DNA from: Gyrodactylus bullatarudis
Lineage: Eukaryota > Platyhelminthes > Monogenea > Gyrodactylidea > Gyrodactylidae
Length of the DNA stretch: 64,000 nucleotides
Assembly: GCA_012064415.1 (NCBI GenBank)
Contig: SSNU01000272.1
Span: forward strand, 124,001-188,000
Direction of reading: 5' to 3'
This document shows, piece after piece, positions 60,401 through 64,000 of this stretch; within the stretch, counting starts at the first letter, position 1; every line of letters begins with the position of its first letter. The position numbers were made by a program, and so were the translations under genes. The notes beneath the pieces were generated by a model. The model was not told the DNA's origin. It saw only the letters and a list, made by a program, of their open reading frames with translations, and made no database searches.

Positions 60401-61205
60401 TTTTTTCAAAACGATTTTCTTGATAATTAACTTTTACTGATTTCAATCAAAATATCTCAAATTTTTTAATCAAGTATTCGAATATGCTGAAGATTTTAAG
60501 AAATCCAAATGATGATGCCCACTTTTATCATTTGAGGAAAGAATCCCGAAAAAATTATAAGAAAAATACGATCTTTTTGGAGATATCGTTTTGACGCCAA
60601 ATACCCATTTTGTCAAACTTTAAGCTAAATATTTTACTGATTTGACAAAAGAATTTAAAAGAATTTTTTTTCAGGATCAGAATTAGACTAAAAAGGCAAA
60701 TATCCCGGTTAAATTTTTAAAATATCGAAATTTTATTGAAAATGATCAAGAAATCGAGATTCAACTCCCAAACTGATTTAACACTATTAATTTTTTTCTT
60801 TCACCTTATTCCTGATGAACTTCTTTTGGCCAGCCTATCGCTTTCAAATCAATGAAAATTTTCTGTTCTAATTTAAAAAAATGATGATTTCTAAAAATCC
60901 TCCTTAGAATTCTTGATGAAAAATTATCAATTAGCTTTAGAATTTTCAGATATCTCCAAACCTTGTAGTGAGAAGAAGAAGTAATAAAATTTCCTAAATT
61001 AAATTGATCATCATCTTCCATTTTCATGACAGGTAAACACTCTTACAAGAATCATTCGTACAGAACCTTGTGTATTTGGTTACATGGGCTGAGAAAGGGA
61101 CAAATTCCCATAGAAGAACTTGGAAAGGCTCTTACAGCAATCGGTGAAATCGAGTTGTCCGAGTATCTAAGAGAGGAGCTCAAGAAAAGCATAAGAAATA
61201 GCTGA
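54498..61205 (+). CDS. Ankyrin-repeat and death-domain protein (ANKDD-like)
   Basis: Exons: 54498-54521, 54559-54625, 54652-54857, 54890-54988, 55359-55469, 55503-55703, 56242-56346, 56387-56485, 56592-56690, 57152-57250, 57292-57387, 58078-59211, 60120-60255, 61033-61205; total 882 aa, all phases compatible. Residues about 25-400 are ankyrin repeats (TPLIMAASKGKK, NALHLAIEEKK, GVLHLAAMNND, SLHLAAEQNKLEAAEIL). Residues 403-780 are one large, charged, disordered exon with GGGKKKKKKEEE and recurrent TDKT/TNKT words. Residues 781-882 form a death domain (WELLANYWNFELIHIAAI; CIWLHGLRKGQIPIEELGKA; ELSEYLREEL). Family knowledge: such proteins are scaffolds in death/innate signalling; the role here is inference. 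The start ATG gives a short MQLFKKKY exon. Confidence 0.88.
56800..56885. repeat. Single arm of foldback family B
   Basis: CTTTTCCAAAGCCTATTCAA and CACTGAGATAGCCAGTA match the arm at 6,096-6,170. No partner arm is seen, so it is probably a truncated copy within an intron of the ankyrin/death gene. Confidence 0.5.
57483..57972. repeat. Foldback element family A in ankyrin/death gene intron
   Basis: Left AAAGCTATTCTCGATGAATT, then GAGAATTTATGATTTTTACA; right AAATCATAAATTTCCATATT, then CATCAAGAATAGC. The inner arms (TTTGATC/GATCAAA words) are partly eroded. Confidence 0.65.
59272..59996. repeat. Foldback element family A in ankyrin/death gene intron
   Basis: Left AAAGCTAGTTAATATGAAGA pairs with right CCACTTTCCATATTAACTAG. 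The arms are about 300 bp with the usual internal words (TGGAATCTAGATCATGAGGC against CCTCATGATCTAGATTCCAA). If the preceding exon read through its donor at 59212, it would stop inside this element at 59283. Confidence 0.8.
60380..60960. repeat. Diverged foldback family A copy
   Basis: Internal words typical of the family (TTTTGACGCCAAATACCCAT; AATTCTTGATGAAAAATTAT) are present in inverted order, but the termini are hard to define. It lies in the last intron of the ankyrin/death gene. Confidence 0.4.
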
Positions 61206-61290
61206 GAGAAAATTTATTTATTGGTGAATAAAAAAAGAAAATTCATAAAAATATCGAAATCTTCTTTCATTGCTGGCAGAAATTTTTGAC
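61206..61290. other. Convergent 3' ends, 85 bp apart
   Basis: The stops of the plus-strand ankyrin/death gene (61203-61205) and the minus-strand MCTP-like gene (61291-61293) face each other. AATAAA words occur on both strands here (GAATAAA near 61,225 plus). The two transcripts must overlap or end within 85 bp. Confidence 0.7.
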
Positions 61291-63924
61291 TTAGCTATTT
61301 GTGAAATCAAATTTTCGTTGTTTTTCCTAAACAGAAAATCATTAATTAATCTTTTCAATACTTTTTGATTCAAGTCAAGATTTTTGATCGAATAAATTAA
61401 TGCTTACTAGGTCAATAATGCATGGGTATCTGCTTATAAAGTTTGTGACAGAACCAGGACGACCAGATCTTTTCTTGAATATTCGCTTCAAGAACTTTTT
61501 AAAGCCATAAGCCGATGCGATCCAGCGAAATGGGAATAAATACAATACAAAAGTTCCGATTAGTAAAATGACTGAGAAAAGATTGGTTAGCCAGGGTACT
61601 TCCCATGAAAACATCCTTAATATTATTATAAATTTTCAATATATTTTCAAAATTTCAATGAAATCGGATTCTTACATTGTAATTCTTTCACAGAAAGAGG
61701 CAACTTTATGCAGAAAGTCTTCCAACCTGAATGTATTCCTCTGTAGCGACTTGTAGATTTCATTGAAAGATCTTTTCTTATTCTCTTCCTTTAAATTCTA
61801 AAAAAATATTTAAAAGTATTGAAAGGAGATCAATATTGAATTCAAGTGCCATAAAATTAGAGAAAACTTACATCTTGGTCAGATTCAATATAAATACTCT
61901 CACTAGGATCAGGTTCAAATATTTTGGCAATAATTTTAACGACAGGATTAAACCAAATGAAAACGAGCCAAAAGAACGGGATCATGTACAATTCACCGAA
62001 CCATACAAAGGCCTGATAGATAATCATGGCAAGGAAGGTCTGCAGTGGCCTCTCCCATGATGTTATATAGTCAACGAACCTTTTGGCTTCATTTATATTC
62101 TCATAAAAGTGTAGGACACGATTAGCATTCTTTTTTATTCTCTAAAATGTTATTGATTCTCGTGAAATGGTTAAACTCACATGAAAATATTGTTCCACTT
62201 GCTGGTTTGAAAAAGAGTGCAATCAATTCTGGCTTATTTATGATAAAAATTATAACAATTATACGGTCTAATGAATTCTGAGAATGAATATACAGAAAAT
62301 CAAAGTTAATTTTTGAATGTTATCGATAGAGCCATAAAAAAATTAACCTTAAGCAATGCATAGCTTGAATCAAGAGCTCAAAATCGATCGCCTTGAATAC
62401 AAAAACCTTCTCTGAATTCAGCGAAAATAAATTCCTCGAAGAAGCCAGTATGACTCTCTCTCATTGGAACGAAGAGTCTTCAATCTAAATCTTTTTCAGC
62501 TTCTTTATAAAGTCTTGTTCAAATCAACCCTGTGTATTTCATTTTTAAAAAGTAACTCTAAATTGCTAAATGTTCATTTTATCAAAGTCATAGAATTCAA
62601 AAGAAAAATCGTACAGGTTCATTCATTTATCATAATTATGGGAATTATTTTTTTTAAGATGTAGTTGAAGGTCAATTTTCTAACTTCTTACATTAATCTT
62701 AAAGTATTTTTCCTCGTCCAAGTAATCATCCTCTTTAGGCTTAAATGTTACCAAAATGGCCCTTATCGGGTTGTAGTGAATATTCGCCTTGAATTTTATC
62801 GTTGACTTTCCATTCTCAACAAAACGATATCCAACTGTCTTACCATTCTGGAACTTCAAAAGTGGTATACTAATACGACCCAGAACCTCTGGGTCATCCT
62901 TATCCTCAATAATGGAGATGGTGACCAGAGAGTGAATATCTTTAATTGGCCTTTGATACAAGTTAGAATTTAAATATAATTACAAGACAAAGGATTTGTT
63001 CCAGTCAATAGTTGTCTGATTTTTGTAGGCTCTTGTCCTAGCGATCACGTTTGGAAGTTGAACTGAACAATAATATTCTCCGTTTGGAATATTCTGAGAG
63101 GATAAAATCTGAATATTGAACCAGCCAACATCATAGATGGATTCTAACGATTTGGATAATTTCTATAAGATATTTTTGTAACTAAAGCATAAACTTACGT
63201 AGTAAGACGTTACTCTTTGAACGCATTCAAGTTCTACATCTTTGAATTCCTGACTTTTCAAGTCATAGTCAGTAAAATTGGCTGAACTCTCTTCCGAATC
63301 TGAAGTGATTCTTTTGTTAGCTTTCATTGAGACACAATCCGATAATGCAGTCAAGGTGACGAGCACGGTTAAATGTGTCTTAAATTTCGTCATATTTTTT
63401 AAAGGAATCTGAAATTTCTTGGTTAAATCGAATGGAAGTTTCGATACATCAATAGAGCCTCTAAAATTAATTTAAAACAATATTTTCATACATTCCTAGA
63501 CTGACGTGTTCATTGCCAGAATCGTGCCAGAGCGAAAAATGAATCATTGGATCTGTGTCATGAGAAACTTTAAGGTCAAAGGTAGAGTTCCACACAGGAT
63601 TTCGTGTGTTGGACAAAGTCTAAAAAAGTTTATGAATAAATAAATACAGACTCTTGTATTCTTTTTCACTGAGCCAATCTGAGCTTTGATAAAAGGATTC
63701 GGAAGATCGTTCTTTGAGCTATAGCTTGCAGTATTTTGTTCCGGATTCCAGAGGCCAGAAGCGCCTTTTTTATGAGCCTCCAAATAAACATTGCTAGCAC
63801 TGACAATTGTTACAACAACATAGCCTAAGCAGAAAAAAGCAAAAGAATATGAAGATGAGTGCCACTGACTGTAACTTCCTTCTACAACTTCTTACGTTTC
63901 ATCTTTCGAATGTGGCCGAATAAT
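61291..63924 (-). CDS. MCTP-like protein: C2 domains and C-terminal transmembrane pair
   Basis: Exons read: 63924?-63896, 63824-63652, 63619-63492, 63460-63199, 63162-62984, 62950-62692, an uncertain exon near 62460-62345 (RVILASSRNLFSLNSEKV), 62141-61872, 61797-61676, 61615-61408, 61326-61291. A first C2 domain begins YVVVTIVSASNVYLEA and continues FIKAQIGS, NTRNPVWNSTFDL. A second C2-like part has IPNGEYYCSVQLPN and DDPEVLGRISIPLLKF. Membrane segments are FLAMIIYQAFVWFGELYMI with IPFFWLVFIWF, and FSVILLIGTFVLYLFPF, preceded by ITSWERPLQ, which is typical of MCTPs. The C-terminus is EKQRKFDFTNS. Known MCTPs are ER-anchored and bind phospholipid with calcium. The N-terminus may start at an ATG near 63903 or lie beyond the window. 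Confidence 0.82.
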
Positions 63925-64000
63925 CTTTACACAAAACATTATAAAGTCTCTTAATTTTGATAATCTCAAGATGACTTCCTGTCTATGGAAAAATAATCGA

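Noticed and set aside
1..64000. CRISPR arrays, bacterial operons, tRNA or rRNA genes
   Set aside because: No regularly spaced repeats, no Shine-Dalgarno-led gene runs, and no A/B box pair or rRNA core that I could recognise by eye.

Overview
This window looks like nuclear DNA of a small invertebrate animal. It is AT-rich, the genes are split by spliceosomal introns, and the protein set is metazoan: a TRPA-type ankyrin ion channel, a C2CD2-like protein, an MCTP-like protein, an ankyrin/death-domain protein, BLOC1S1 and adenylosuccinate synthase. When exon phases are followed by eye, most introns are only 24-41 nt; the longer ones are long because repeats sit in them. Such tiny introns are known from mesozoans (dicyemids, possibly orthonectids), which makes that a reasonable guess, but the window alone does not settle the organism.

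Layout. 1-10,941 (+): the TRPA-like gene, 5' end outside the window, 15 exons seen. 11-20.6 kb: a repeat-rich desert with a decayed Penelope-like element (minus, about 12.8-15.3 kb), a CR1/jockey-like LINE fragment (16.3-17.8 kb), a piggyBac-like small element near 19 kb and a large foldback element (19.9-20.6 kb). 20.75 kb (-): a small acidic/Thr-rich membrane protein. 21.4-24.2 kb (-): a five-exon gene of unknown role, with a second same-strand gene of 299 codons inside its second intron. 26.6-31.6 kb (-): C2CD2-like gene. 31.8-35.0 kb (+): adenylosuccinate synthase, divergent from the C2CD2-like gene with only 167 bp between the ATGs.

35.6-50.5 kb: the most unusual region. It holds at least seven tiny genes (57-131 aa) of one architecture: a charged, mostly acidic head, one hydrophobic segment and a short Cys-rich or Cys-ending tail. 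The 20.75 kb gene belongs with them. Between them lie a piggyBac-like element broken by a run of Ns (39,517-40,252), a hAT-like fragment and a second Penelope-like fragment. 52.2-53.8 kb (-): a protein with four dsRNA-binding-like regions, divergent from BLOC1S1 (53,970 +). 54.5-61.2 kb (+): an 882-aa ankyrin/disordered/death-domain protein. 61.3-63.9 kb or beyond (-): MCTP-like C2/transmembrane protein, convergent with the previous gene, 85 bp between stop codons.

At least ten copies of one family of long palindromic (foldback) elements, 0.4-0.7 kb, are spread through introns and intergenic DNA, with termini resembling AAAGCTAGTTGATATGAAG. Those inside introns would be transcribed into long hairpins.

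All exon coordinates were derived by reading splice signals and codon phase by eye; no transcript or database evidence was available.
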